Below, piece by piece: positions 7,854 through 17,274 of a stretch of 64,000 bases of DNA (within the stretch, counting starts at the first letter, position 1; each line of letters starts with the position of its first letter). Source of the DNA: SZUA-584 sp040768905 (GTDB lineage: Bacteria; Bacillota; Clostridia; Christensenellales; SZUA-584). Position numbers and translations under genes: made by a program. The stretch spans positions 744,001 through 808,000 of the forward strand of contig JAXGMA010000001.1 in the NCBI GenBank assembly GCA_040768905.1, in the 5' to 3' direction. The notes under the pieces are model-generated. The model saw only the letters and a list, made by a program, of their open reading frames with translations, was not told the DNA's origin and did no database searches.

Positions 7854-9191
7854 TTGGCGAAAGTGGAAGCGCTCGGCGCAAACAAAGTAAAACTCACCGT
7901 GGATATACCAGCAGAGGATTTTGGCGCAGCGCTGCAGCAGGCATATATCAAAAACAGGAGCAAGTTTTCTATTCAGGGCTTTCGCAAGGGCAAAGCGCCA
8001 AAGCCTGTGATAGAGAGCCAATACGGAGAAGGGATATTCTTTGAAGACGCTTTTGACATTGTGTTCCCTGACAGCTACTCAAAGGCAGTGGAAGAATGCA
8101 GCTTGGAACCAGTTTCAAGGCCGCAGCTTGATGTGTCACAGATAAGCAAGAAAGACGGGGTTCAATACACCGCTGAAATTTTTGTCAAACCGGAGGTTAA
8201 GCTCGGGGAATACAAAGGTGTTAAGGCCGAGCAGGTAAAAGCCGAAAATATAGATAAAAAGGTTGAAGATGAGATCGCCCGCGCTGCAGACAGAAATGCA
8301 AGATGGGTGGATGTACAGCGTCCCGCACAGGACAAAGACAAGGCGATCATCGATTATTCCGGAAGTGTTGACGGGGAATTGTTTGACGGAGGTACTGCGG
8401 AAAATCAAGTGCTTGAACTGGGCTCGGGCACATTTATTCCGGGCTTCGAAGAGCAGATCATCGGCTTAAGCGCAGGCGAAGAGAAAGATTTGACAGTCAC
8501 TTTCCCGGAGGATTACCGTGCCACACACCTTGCAGGCAAAGAAGCGGTTTTCCATATCGTGCTGCATGAAGTCAAGCAAAAGGAATTGCCAACGATCAAT
8601 GATGAATTCGCGCAGGATGTTTCCGAGTTCGATACACTCGAAGATTACCGTGCAAGCATACGGCAAAGGCTTGAAGAACAGGCGCAAAAGCAGGCCCAAG
8701 ATGCGACTGAGAGCAACGTCATTGCTGCTGTGGTCAAGAATGCAAAGATCGATCTGCCCGAATGTATGATCGAGAATCAGATAGACCATCAGCTCAAGCA
8801 GCTCGAATACAGCATGATGTATCAGGGCATTAAGCTTGCCGACTATCTTGAGATGACGGGAACCAAAATAGAGGATGTCCGTGCGCAATACCGTGAAAGT
8901 GCAGAACACACAGTGCGCACGCAGCTTGTGATCGAAGCTGTTATGAAAAAAGAAGGCATTGAGGCTGATGGCGAAAAATTAGAAGAGGCGATCGCCAAGC
9001 GCGCTGAACAGGCTAAAAAGGCTTTGGAAGACTACCGTAAAAACATCAGCGAAGATGAGCTTGCGTATATCAAGGAAAATCTGGCGTATGATAATACGGT
9101 GCATTTTCTGGTTGAAAACGCCGTGCTCAATGCCCCAAAGAAAAAAACCGAGAAGAAAAAAGCCGGGAAGGAAAACAGTTCAGACGAATAG
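7854..9191 (+). CDS. tig: trigger factor
   Basis: Ribosome-associated chaperone and peptidyl-prolyl isomerase, 445 residues. The N-terminal ribosome-binding domain carries the signature region FSIQGFRKGKAPKPVIESQYG (residues about 38-58). An FKBP-type domain follows (IDYSGSVDGELFDGG, ELGSGTFIPGFEEQIIG), then the long helical C-terminal domain ending in a Lys-rich tail. It starts at TTG (7854) with GGAGG seven to nine bases upstream; no better start exists. First gene of a tig-clpP-clpX run, the usual order in Bacillota. Confidence 0.97.
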   Translation: MAKVEALGANKVKLTVDIPAEDFGAALQQAYIKNRSKFSIQGFRKGKAPKPVIESQYGEGIFFEDAFDIVFPDSYSKAVEECSLEPVSRPQLDVSQISKKDGVQYTAEIFVKPEVKLGEYKGVKAEQVKAENIDKKVEDEIARAADRNARWVDVQRPAQDKDKAIIDYSGSVDGELFDGGTAENQVLELGSGTFIPGFEEQIIGLSAGEEKDLTVTFPEDYRATHLAGKEAVFHIVLHEVKQKELPTINDEFAQDVSEFDTLEDYRASIRQRLEEQAQKQAQDATESNVIAAVVKNAKIDLPECMIENQIDHQLKQLEYSMMYQGIKLADYLEMTGTKIEDVRAQYRESAEHTVRTQLVIEAVMKKEGIEADGEKLEEAIAKRAEQAKKALEDYRKNISEDELAYIKENLAYDNTVHFLVENAVLNAPKKKTEKKKAGKENSSDE

Positions 9192-9220
9192 AATAGTATA
9201 GTTATATAATCGGAGGGATA

Positions 9221-9811
9221 ATGATGACTTTGGTGCCTTTTGTAATAGAACAGACAAGCAAGGGAGAGAGAAGCTATGACATTTATTCGCGTCTTCTTAA
9301 AGACAGGATCGTGTTCATCAGCGGTGAGATAGAAGATAACATGGCCAATCTGGCCGTTGCACAGATGATATTTTTAGAGGCGGAAGACCCGGACAAGGAT
9401 ATATTCTTGTACATCAACAGCCCGGGAGGCTCTGTGACTGCAGGAATGGCCATTTATGACACGATGCAGTACATCAAATGCGACGTGTGCACGATCTGCA
9501 TCGGCCTTGCCGCGTCAATGGGCGCTTTTCTGCTCGCTGCAGGCACTAAAGGGAAAAGGAAGGCGCTGCCCAACAGTGAAGTGATGATCCATCAGCCCTC
9601 AGGCGGCACGCGCGGGCAGGCCACGGATATAGCCATTCATGCAGAACATATTCTGAAAACAAAGAAAAAGATGCAGGCTATTCTGGCCGAGAGGACCGGC
9701 CAGCCCCTTAAAAAAGTAGCGAGTGATACGGAGAGAGATAATTTCTTAAGCGCTGAAGAAGCGCTCGAATACGGGATAATCGACGAGATTATTCCGCCGA
9801 AACACAAGTAA
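9221..9811 (+). CDS. clpP: ATP-dependent Clp protease proteolytic subunit
   Basis: Serine protease subunit forming the tetradecameric ClpP barrel. Catalytic triad visible: Ser99 in GLAASMGA, His124 in MIHQPSGG, and Asp173 in the TERDNFLSAEEA segment. About 195 residues, the normal length. Two adjacent ATGs (9221, 9224); the GGAGGG at 9212-9217 is better spaced for 9224. Lies 29 bases after tig and 18 before clpX. Confidence 0.97.
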   Translation: MMTLVPFVIEQTSKGERSYDIYSRLLKDRIVFISGEIEDNMANLAVAQMIFLEAEDPDKDIFLYINSPGGSVTAGMAIYDTMQYIKCDVCTICIGLAASMGAFLLAAGTKGKRKALPNSEVMIHQPSGGTRGQATDIAIHAEHILKTKKKMQAILAERTGQPLKKVASDTERDNFLSAEEALEYGIIDEIIPPKHK

Positions 9812-9829
9812 CGGAAAAGAGGTGAACGG

Positions 9830-11113
9830 ATGCCAAACTACAACGACGATCAAAAACAACTCAAATGCTCTTTTTGCGGAAAGGCGCAGGAACAGGTCAG
9901 GCGCTTGGTCGCCGGCCCGGGTGTATATATTTGCAACGAGTGTATCGAGCTTTGCAAAGAGATCATAGAGGAGGATTATCAGGAAGCCTCAGCTTTTGAA
10001 TTGGGTGACGTTCCAAAACCCGCTGATATCATGGCGTCTTTAGATGATTATGTGATCGGGCAGCAGGCTGCCAAGCGCAATCTTGCTGTAGCGGTTTACA
10101 ACCATTATAAACGCATTAACTCTGACGTCAAACAGGATGATGTTGAGCTGCAAAAAAGCAATATCGTCATGCTCGGCCCTACAGGCTGCGGAAAAACACT
10201 GCTTGCGCAGACTCTTGCACGCGTTCTTAATGTGCCTTTTGCCATGGCTGATGCGACATCGCTGACCGAAGCCGGCTATGTCGGTGAAGACGTTGAGAAC
10301 ATTCTGTTAAAGCTGATCCAATCCGCTGACTATGATATTGAACGCGCGCAGCGCGGCATCATCTATATCGACGAGATTGATAAGATCGCCCGTAAAAGCG
10401 ACAATCCTTCGATCACGCGTGATGTCTCCGGCGAAGGCGTGCAGCAGGCTCTGCTGAAGATCATAGAAGGTACGGTGGCAAGCGTTCCGCCTCAGGGCGG
10501 CCGCAAACACCCGCATCAGGAATTTCTGCAGATTGACACGACCAACATCTTGTTTATATGCGGCGGTGCCTTCGGGGGCCTCGATAAAATCATAGAACGG
10601 CGCATCGGGCGCAAAACGATGGGATTTGGCGCAAAAATCGTGTCCAACGAACATAAAGACCTCTCGGAACTTTACAAAAACATCCTTCCGGAAGATCTGC
10701 TCAAGTTTGGATTAATACCGGAGTTTGTGGGCCGCGTCCCTATCATCGTGACGCTGCACCAGCTTGATGAGCAGGCGCTTATCAACATCCTGACACAGCC
10801 AAAGAATGCGCTTGTCAAACAATTTGCCAAGCTTTTGGAAATGGACGGCGTGACATTGGAGTTTGAGGAAGAAGCACTTTGTGAGATTTCGAAAATGGCC
10901 ATTGAGCGCAAGACCGGAGCGCGCGGTTTGCGTGCGATACTTGAAACCATTATGCTGGATGTGATGTTTGAGATTCCCTCGCGTTCAGATGTGAAAAAGT
11001 GTGTGATCACACGCGACACTGTCAGAAATGCAAAAGTGCCAATGCTGATACTCGGAGAAAAGGACAACAAGCAAAAAGCGCTCCCTAAGGCAAAAAAAGA
11101 AAGCCTTGCCTGA
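9830..11113 (+). CDS. clpX: ATP-dependent Clp protease ATP-binding subunit ClpX
   Basis: AAA+ unfoldase that feeds substrates to ClpP, 427 residues. N-terminal C4 zinc-binding domain (CSFCGK at about 13-18, CNECIELC at about 35-42), Walker A GPTGCGKT, Walker B IIYIDEIDKI, a GYVGEDVE loop and the C-terminal small AAA domain with TGARGLRAI. All are intact. AGAGGTGA site just before the ATG. Last gene of the tig-clpP-clpX unit, closed by a strong terminator. Confidence 0.98.
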   Translation: MPNYNDDQKQLKCSFCGKAQEQVRRLVAGPGVYICNECIELCKEIIEEDYQEASAFELGDVPKPADIMASLDDYVIGQQAAKRNLAVAVYNHYKRINSDVKQDDVELQKSNIVMLGPTGCGKTLLAQTLARVLNVPFAMADATSLTEAGYVGEDVENILLKLIQSADYDIERAQRGIIYIDEIDKIARKSDNPSITRDVSGEGVQQALLKIIEGTVASVPPQGGRKHPHQEFLQIDTTNILFICGGAFGGLDKIIERRIGRKTMGFGAKIVSNEHKDLSELYKNILPEDLLKFGLIPEFVGRVPIIVTLHQLDEQALINILTQPKNALVKQFAKLLEMDGVTLEFEEEALCEISKMAIERKTGARGLRAILETIMLDVMFEIPSRSDVKKCVITRDTVRNAKVPMLILGEKDNKQKALPKAKKESLA

Positions 11114-11151
11114 TGTCCGAAGAACCATAAGGATATAAAAAACACATAAAT

Positions 11152-11190
11152 AAAAAAAGCGGCTGCAGCATAGCAGCCGCTTTTTTTTTA
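11152..11190 (+). terminator. intrinsic terminator after clpX
   Basis: AAGCGGCTGC / GCAGCCGCTT stem with a short ATA-type loop, followed by nine T; an A run precedes the stem, so it could work on both strands. It closes the housekeeping block. Confidence 0.9.
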
Positions 11191-11279
11191 GACTCGTCCA
11201 TGGATGAAAAAAAGTTATGTATGCCTTGGCTTGTATGTCAGGCATTTATTGATTATTTCTTGTTTTGTTGAGATTATTA

Positions 11280-11308
11280 TTGACAGTGAAAAAAATAGTG
11301 GGTATTAT
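11280..11308 (+). promoter_or_regulatory. strong promoter of the catabolic island
   Basis: Consensus TTGACA (11280-11285), 17-nt spacer, TATTAT (11303-11308), followed by an untranslated A/C-rich stretch with AACAAAC-type direct repeats, about 75 nt to the first TTG start. It is the first promoter of the island. No clear operator palindrome overlaps it. Confidence 0.6.
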
Positions 11309-11382
11309 AATAACAAACAACAACAAACAACAGAATTAGACAGGCGAAATCAAATTTACTATTTCTTTATGGAGTAAAAAAA

Positions 11383-12168
11383 TTGAAAACGCAACAGCAC
11401 ACAAATCATCAAAAAGAAGATTTTTCCCTCAATGGAAAAACGACACTGATCACCGGCGCTGCCGGCGGTATTGGGTACGCCATCGCAGAATTGTTTATAA
11501 GGAAAGGGAGTCAGCTTGTTCTTTTCGACATCTCTGACGACATAGCGGAAAAAGCAGAAAGCCTAAGGCGAAATGGATGCACGGTGTTATCCTATAAGGT
11601 GGATTTATGTGATCTGAATGCCATCAAGGATGCCTTTGATGATGCAACTGGGAAAATCGGCCATATCAATGTACTTGTCAATTGCGCAGGCATAGGGCCG
11701 CTTGCAAAGGCGCATGAGTTTCCTGTTGAGACATGGAAAAAAACCTTTGATATCAATCTGAATGCCCCGTTTTACTTATCGCAGCTCGTTGCAAAAAAGC
11801 TTATTGCGGACGGCAAACCCGGAAAAATCATCAATATAGCATCACAGGCGGGCATCGTGGCTATTGACGGGCATTTGGCGTATACATCAAGTAAAGCCGC
11901 CTTGCTCGGAATGACAAAATCTATGGCCTTTGAGTGGGGCAAATACGCGATCAATGTAAATGCGATTTCGCCGACTGTGATCATGACTGAGCTGGCTGCA
12001 GGATATTGGAAGGATGATGTGGCGAAATCCGCGCTTCAAAAAATACCGCTCGGGCGGTTCGGACAGCCCAATGAAGTTGCCTCTGCGGCTTTGTATCTCG
12101 CGTCTGACGAAGCCGGTTTGATAACAGGATCCAATCTTGTCATTGACGGCGGGTATACAATCAACTAA
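11383..12168 (+). CDS. short-chain dehydrogenase/reductase (polyol or sugar acid type)
   Basis: Classical SDR of 261 residues. Visible are the Rossmann motif TGAAGGIGYA (residues about 25-34), the NCAGIG segment, catalytic Ser in IASQAG, the YTSSK catalytic Tyr/Lys pair, and the C-terminal SNLVIDGGYTIN. The overall pattern resembles gluconate 5-dehydrogenase and D-threitol/xylitol dehydrogenase relatives, but substrate cannot be read from sequence. TTG start at 11383 with GGAG ten bases upstream. First gene of the island, probably co-transcribed with the zinc dehydrogenases that follow. Confidence 0.88.
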   Translation: MKTQQHTNHQKEDFSLNGKTTLITGAAGGIGYAIAELFIRKGSQLVLFDISDDIAEKAESLRRNGCTVLSYKVDLCDLNAIKDAFDDATGKIGHINVLVNCAGIGPLAKAHEFPVETWKKTFDINLNAPFYLSQLVAKKLIADGKPGKIINIASQAGIVAIDGHLAYTSSKAALLGMTKSMAFEWGKYAINVNAISPTVIMTELAAGYWKDDVAKSALQKIPLGRFGQPNEVASAALYLASDEAGLITGSNLVIDGGYTIN

Positions 12169-12213
12169 AGGCACACGTTTAATCAGTATCAACATATTTA
12201 TCGAAAGGAGAGT

Positions 12214-13308
12214 ATGGTGGCCGAATCGGCATATGCCGCAAAGGCACCATGCGCATCGCAAATGGAAAAGAGAAAAGCTGCAGTTTTGTACGGCCCGAAA
12301 GACATCAGGATAGAAATGATCGATATGCCCAAGATAGGCGAACATGATGTGCTTGTCAAGGTCAGAAGCGTGGGCATCTGCGGATCAGACCTGCACTATT
12401 ATAAAGATTTCAAGATGGGCAAAGATGTCGTCACTGGCCCCCATATACTTGGGCATGAGTGTGCCGGAGATATTATGGAAGTCGGGAGTGCAGTAAAAAA
12501 CAGAAAACCTGGCGACAGGGTCGCAGTTGAACCTGGCGTTCCGTGTTTTCATTGTGAGTATTGCCTGACCGGAAGATATAACCTGTGCGCAAATATGGTA
12601 TTTCGTTCTCACCCTATGACTGAAGGCGCTTTGACTGAATATCTGGTGACTCCGGCAGCAATGACATTCCTGATGGATGATTCTATGAGCTATGACTGCG
12701 GAGCCATGATAGAGCCTTTGTCGGTGGGGGTGCATGCCTTGCAGCGCGGCACTGTGAAGATGTGTGATAAAATAGCCATTTTCGGATGCGGCACGATTGG
12801 CCTTTGCACTTTGATGGCGGCAAAAGCCATGGGCGTATCCAAAGTGTATATGTGCGATATAAACAGTTTTCGTATCAATCTGGCCAAAGAATACGGTGCA
12901 GATATCGTCATTGACTCCAGCCAGAGTGATTTTTATAAGACTGTCATGGATGCCACACAGGGCTTTGGCGTTGACGGGGTTTTTGATACTGTTGCCAACG
13001 ATTTCACACTTTCAAATTGCACAAGGATCTCAAAAAGAGGCGGCGTGGTGACGCATATCGCGATGTACAAGGATCCTATTGCACCGCTTAACATGTATGA
13101 TCTGATTGATAAGGAAATGGATTTCAGAGGAATATTCAGATATGCCAACACCTATAAGCTTGCGGTTGAGCTTGAGTCAAACGGCCAGACTGATCTTCAA
13201 AAGCTGATCACGCATACATTCCCTGTGGATGACATCAAAAACGCAATGGAAATGGCGCTTTGCAATCTCGGGACAAAAGATGTAATGAAAGTTGTTGTCA
13301 GATTTTAA
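12214..13308 (+). CDS. zinc-dependent medium-chain dehydrogenase 1 (polyol dehydrogenase-like)
   Basis: Medium-chain dehydrogenase of 364 residues, close in pattern to sorbitol/xylitol dehydrogenases. The catalytic zinc residues lie in GICGSDLHYYK and GHEC, the structural zinc knuckle is CFHCEYCLTGRYNLC, and the NAD fold starts at FGCGTIGLC. AAAGGAG lies only three bases before the ATG at 12214, and the first sixteen residues are not conserved-looking. The internal ATG at 12262 (MEKRKAAVLYG) matches the usual family start, so the true N-terminus may be there. First of five paralogues in the island. Confidence 0.88.
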   Translation: MVAESAYAAKAPCASQMEKRKAAVLYGPKDIRIEMIDMPKIGEHDVLVKVRSVGICGSDLHYYKDFKMGKDVVTGPHILGHECAGDIMEVGSAVKNRKPGDRVAVEPGVPCFHCEYCLTGRYNLCANMVFRSHPMTEGALTEYLVTPAAMTFLMDDSMSYDCGAMIEPLSVGVHALQRGTVKMCDKIAIFGCGTIGLCTLMAAKAMGVSKVYMCDINSFRINLAKEYGADIVIDSSQSDFYKTVMDATQGFGVDGVFDTVANDFTLSNCTRISKRGGVVTHIAMYKDPIAPLNMYDLIDKEMDFRGIFRYANTYKLAVELESNGQTDLQKLITHTFPVDDIKNAMEMALCNLGTKDVMKVVVRF

Positions 13309-13391
13309 ACGGCTCATGCTTTAAGTGCCATCATCAAAAAAACAAAGCAGTCAATGCTTTAATAAAATTTGAAAAGAGACGGTAGTACAGT

Positions 13392-14438
13392 ATGAAGGTA
13401 GCATATTATTATGGAATCGGCGATATCAGGATGGAAGAGAAAAAAGTACCGGATATCAAGGAAAATGAGATTCTCATTAAGGTGAGGGCCTGCGCGGTAT
13501 GCGGAACTGATTTGAGGATCTTCAAATTCGGCCATTTCAAGATTCCGCAAGGCACAAAAAGAGTTCTCGGGCATGAGATAGCAGGTGAGATAGCTGCTGT
13601 CGGCACAAATGTTAAAGGGTATAAAGTTGGAGAGAAGGTGGCCGTCCCGCCGAACATAGGGTGCGGCAAGTGCCGCGAATGCATGAAAGGCAAAAACCAA
13701 CTATGCGCGCAATACGAAGCATTTGGCATCAGCCTGGACGGCGGTTTCCAGGAATATATGGTTGTTCCCGATTTTGCCGTCGCGTCAGGCGCAGTCTTCT
13801 CTGTGCCGGAAGGTTTATCATTTGAAGAGGCCGCGCTGGCCGAATCATTTTCATGTGTTTACAACGCCTTTGATTCGCTCAAGACTTCTCCGGGAGACAC
13901 TGTACTTGTCATCGGTGCCGGCCCGATCGGGAACATGCATGTCATTATCAACAAGCTGGCCGGAGCAACAAAAATCATGGTTGCCGATATCAATATGAAA
14001 AGGCTGGAGGAGTCAGAAAAATTCGGAGCAGACGTTATCATTGATACTTCAAAGCAAGATATTGTAGAGATGGTCAAACAAAATACAGACGGGCTTGGTG
14101 CGGACGTTGTGATTACGGCCTGTTCAGTACCCGATTTGCAGGCAACTGCGCTTGAACTGGCAGCGACTTGCGGCAGGATCAATTTCTTTGGCGGGCTGCC
14201 CTTAGGGAAAGAATACGTGACATTGAATACAAATCTTATCCACTATAAGGAGCTGAGCGTACTTGCAACAACAGGGTCAAGCAAAGATGACTTTTATAAG
14301 ACGCTGCACATACTTGCATCTGGCAGAATCAGCTTAAAGCCTTTGATCAGCCATAGATACAAAATAGAAAATATCAATGAAGCCTTTAAAATGGCTGCGT
14401 CGGGAGACGCGATGAAAGTATTTGTGGTCAATGAATAA
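13392..14438 (+). CDS. zinc-dependent medium-chain dehydrogenase 2
   Basis: 348 residues, threonine/sorbitol dehydrogenase branch. Catalytic zinc residues in CAVCGTDLRIFK and GHEIAG, structural zinc cysteines in GCGKCRECMKGKNQLC, nucleotide fold VIGAGPIGNMH. It reads directly MKVAYYYGIGDIRMEEK, so the ATG at 13392 is the family start, though its ribosome site is weak. It is clearly diverged from the neighbouring paralogues, which argues for different substrates rather than a recent duplication. Confidence 0.88.
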   Translation: MKVAYYYGIGDIRMEEKKVPDIKENEILIKVRACAVCGTDLRIFKFGHFKIPQGTKRVLGHEIAGEIAAVGTNVKGYKVGEKVAVPPNIGCGKCRECMKGKNQLCAQYEAFGISLDGGFQEYMVVPDFAVASGAVFSVPEGLSFEEAALAESFSCVYNAFDSLKTSPGDTVLVIGAGPIGNMHVIINKLAGATKIMVADINMKRLEESEKFGADVIIDTSKQDIVEMVKQNTDGLGADVVITACSVPDLQATALELAATCGRINFFGGLPLGKEYVTLNTNLIHYKELSVLATTGSSKDDFYKTLHILASGRISLKPLISHRYKIENINEAFKMAASGDAMKVFVVNE

Positions 14439-14464
14439 AAAACAAGAGAGGAACAGCCAAATAT

Positions 14465-15526
14465 ATGGGTTCATCTATGGAAGCTGCTGTGCTTTATGCA
14501 CCGGGCGATCTAAGGGTAGAAAAAGTTCAATTCAATAAAGAGCCAGACAGTAACGAAGTTTTGGTTGAAGTCAAGGCTGCCGGTATATGCGGTTCAGATA
14601 CCGACAGGATAATGAAAACAGGGACTTACAGCTTTCCGACCATACCCGGCCATGAGTTTTGCGGTGTGATAAGCAAAGCAGGTGACAGCGTCGAGGGGTT
14701 TAAACAAGGGGACAGGGTTGTCGTGATCCCTATTTTGCCGTGTTTTGCGTGTGATTCGTGCCAAAAAGGCAACTACGGGCAGTGCATTACCTATGATTAC
14801 ATGGGCTCGAGATCGGACGGCGGCTTTGCGCAGCACATCAAAGTCAAGCCGAAAAATCTCATTCATTTACCTGATAATGTCTCCTTCATTGAGGGCGCAA
14901 TGATAGAGCCCGCGGCTGTGACGCTTCACGGTATTCGTAAAATTCCCATCAAGGCGGGTGACACCACAGCCGTTTTGGGATGCGGTACTTTAGGGCTGCT
15001 CGCTATTCAGTTTATAAAAATCCTCGGCGCCACTAAAGTGATCGCAGCTGATATCGATAAAGACAAATTAAAGCTCGCCAAAGAACTGGGCGCAGATACT
15101 ATCATTGATGCATCCAAAGTGGACTCAGCAGAAGAAATCATGCGGATCACAGGCGGAAAAGGCGTAGAAGCAGTGGTCGAGACAGCAGGATTGTCACTGA
15201 CTCAGGAACAGTGCATAAGGGCTGCAGCCAAGCAAGGCAGGATACTGTATCTTGGCTCATCGCATAAGGATGTTGTCATACCGCCAAAGACATTTGAGCT
15301 AATTATCAGGAACGAGCTTAAGATCGCAGGCTCATGGAACTCATATTCTGCACCATTCCCGGGTGTTGATTGGCTGGCGACTCTTGGCTATGTAAAAGAC
15401 GGCAGGTTAAAGCTCGAACCTCTGATGTCCCATCAGTGCAGTTTGAAGCAGCTGCCGGAAATGATAAAGAAAATGTATGAAAGGAAGATAAATTTCAACA
15501 AGATATTGGTTATAATGAGTAAATAA
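14465..15526 (+). CDS. zinc-dependent medium-chain dehydrogenase 3 (galactitol-phosphate dehydrogenase-like)
   Basis: 353 residues. Motifs GICGSDTDRIMKTG, GHEFCG, structural zinc CFACDSCQKGNYGQC, Rossmann VLGCGTLGLLA. The GSWNSYSAPFPG-type C-terminal segment is characteristic of the galactitol-1-phosphate 5-dehydrogenase group, so a phosphorylated or free polyol is possible. The ATG at 14465 follows GAGAGGAA by about eleven bases; a second ATG at 14477 (MEAAVLYAPG) is also possible. 26 bases after the previous paralogue. Confidence 0.87.
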   Translation: MGSSMEAAVLYAPGDLRVEKVQFNKEPDSNEVLVEVKAAGICGSDTDRIMKTGTYSFPTIPGHEFCGVISKAGDSVEGFKQGDRVVVIPILPCFACDSCQKGNYGQCITYDYMGSRSDGGFAQHIKVKPKNLIHLPDNVSFIEGAMIEPAAVTLHGIRKIPIKAGDTTAVLGCGTLGLLAIQFIKILGATKVIAADIDKDKLKLAKELGADTIIDASKVDSAEEIMRITGGKGVEAVVETAGLSLTQEQCIRAAAKQGRILYLGSSHKDVVIPPKTFELIIRNELKIAGSWNSYSAPFPGVDWLATLGYVKDGRLKLEPLMSHQCSLKQLPEMIKKMYERKINFNKILVIMSK

Positions 15527-15690
15527 TCTATAATAAAAGCATCGGGTGTATTTCTGTTTTTTGAAACATAGCTGAGTGCCTCGTATCTTGTTCGAGGATA
15601 ATGCAGACGGCAAAGCCATCAGCTATGGCGAGAAGAAGGAGATTTGCCCCAAAATGTCTTTTGACAAATAAAAAATATAAGGAGTCATTT
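15527..15690 (+). other. 164-nt spacer with a GC-richer segment before the kinase gene
   Basis: Between dehydrogenase 3 and the kinase. The middle (about 15570-15660) is less AT-rich than normal spacers, holds a short hairpin (GCCAT / ATGGC) and reads open in one frame from a GTG with no ribosome site. It could be a structured leader, a remnant or a very short gene. I do not recognise a riboswitch class. Confidence 0.3.
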
Positions 15691-17211
15691 ATGCAGACAA
15701 AGCTTATGATGGCCGTAGATCTTGGGACCAGCTTTATTAAGGTGGGTGTATACGACACACAAGGCAACTGTCTGGTGATTACTTCGGAGCCCGTAAAAGA
15801 ACATTGCCCCAAACCCGGTATCTATATTCAGTATGGCGATGAAATATTTACTTCTGTACTGGCAAGCATAAACAGCGCGGCAGCAGAGCTTGGTGAAAGA
15901 TCCGGCAATGTTGAAGCGATTTCGTTTACAGGTCAGATGGCAGGCTTCATGGGTGTCGACAAAGACTGGAACGACATCACAACATGGTCTTGCTCTCTGG
16001 ATGGCAGATATTTGCCTTTCATTGACAGAATGATGCAAGAACATGCCGACCTTTTTTTAGAAGAGGCGGGCACAAACTCGCCGGTCATGGCCCCGAAGAT
16101 CAAATGGTTCGAGCATGACTTTCCCGAAGAATCAAAGAAAATCGCAAAATACTGCATGATCAGCAGCTATGTCCTTGGAAGATTGGGCGCTGTGCCTATT
16201 GAAGAGGCTTCCATCAACAGGTCATATCTTGAATGGACGGGACTCTCAGACATAAGGAATGATAAGTGGTCCGAAAAAGTGTGCAGTGCTTTGTCGATCG
16301 ATAAAAATACGCTTCCCAAAATTGTTCAATCGTATGATATTTGCGGGCACTTATCCGCTGAAATGGCGGGCAAGATAGGTTTGAAAAGCGGCATTCCGCT
16401 TATCTCAGGCTGTGGAGACAAGCCCGCGGGATGCCTCGGGGCGGCTGTCGTTGAACCCGGGGAGGTCATACTTGAAGCGGCTTCCTATGCCGGGATGAGC
16501 TGCTGTGTGGAAAGCTATAAACCCGATTATGACAGCCGGCGCGTCGATCTGATCCCTTCTGCCATACCCGGAGAATTCTATATGCACAATTTTCTTGCAG
16601 GGTCAGGCATCACTTTAAAGTGGTTTATTGATAATTTTGCTGCAGATACCGGCCAGCCGTCCGAAGCTTTTCGTATCATTGAAAACAACATTGCAGGTAT
16701 TGAACCGGGCTCAGACGGGTTGCTTGCTATCGGCATGCTTGGCGGTAGGGCCATGCCTTTTGACGGAAACATCAGAGGCATGTGGATGAATTTCAACTGG
16801 ACGCATAAAAAAGAGCATTTCTACAGGGCATTGCTGGAATCATACTCGTATGAATTTGCTCTGACGCTCGATACATTAGACAAGCTATACACAGAATATG
16901 CCTTTAACAATGTGAAAATCATCGGCGGAGGTGCAAAATCTGTGATTTGGAACCAAATGAATGCTGATGTATGCAGGAGAACCTTCTCGACGCTGAACAG
17001 AAGCGATGTTGCGCTTTGGGGCGCTTCGATCATTGCAGGAAAAGCGGTCGGCATTTTCGATGATATGAAAAAGACGGCAAGAGAACATGTGAAGGTGCTT
17101 AAAGATTATAAACCCGACCCTGATATGTATACTAAATATGAAAAATTTATGAAGACATATGCGCAATATATCGTTTCGTTGAGCGGTCATTTTAAAAACC
17201 TTAACAAATAA
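15691..17211 (+). CDS. FGGY-family carbohydrate kinase (xylulokinase-like)
   Basis: 506-residue ATP-dependent sugar kinase. N-terminal phosphate-binding loop MAVDLGTSFIKVGVYD, SFTGQMAG substrate region, catalytic Asp in ISGCGDKPAGCLGAA, and the second-domain ATP site NVKIIGGGAKSVIWNQMNADV. Fits xylulose/fuculose/erythritol kinase relatives; the sugar is not determined. Start taken at 15691 (MQTKLMMAVDLG) with AAGGAG nine bases upstream; the open frame reaches 15601 but that leader is basic and non-conserved. It probably phosphorylates the ketose made by the surrounding dehydrogenases and isomerases. Confidence 0.9.
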   Translation: MQTKLMMAVDLGTSFIKVGVYDTQGNCLVITSEPVKEHCPKPGIYIQYGDEIFTSVLASINSAAAELGERSGNVEAISFTGQMAGFMGVDKDWNDITTWSCSLDGRYLPFIDRMMQEHADLFLEEAGTNSPVMAPKIKWFEHDFPEESKKIAKYCMISSYVLGRLGAVPIEEASINRSYLEWTGLSDIRNDKWSEKVCSALSIDKNTLPKIVQSYDICGHLSAEMAGKIGLKSGIPLISGCGDKPAGCLGAAVVEPGEVILEAASYAGMSCCVESYKPDYDSRRVDLIPSAIPGEFYMHNFLAGSGITLKWFIDNFAADTGQPSEAFRIIENNIAGIEPGSDGLLAIGMLGGRAMPFDGNIRGMWMNFNWTHKKEHFYRALLESYSYEFALTLDTLDKLYTEYAFNNVKIIGGGAKSVIWNQMNADVCRRTFSTLNRSDVALWGASIIAGKAVGIFDDMKKTAREHVKVLKDYKPDPDMYTKYEKFMKTYAQYIVSLSGHFKNLNK

Positions 17212-17274
17212 GTAAGTGTAATAAACAATCATGGCTACGCCAAATTTAATTTATTTTAAGCGGAGGGAAGAGTG

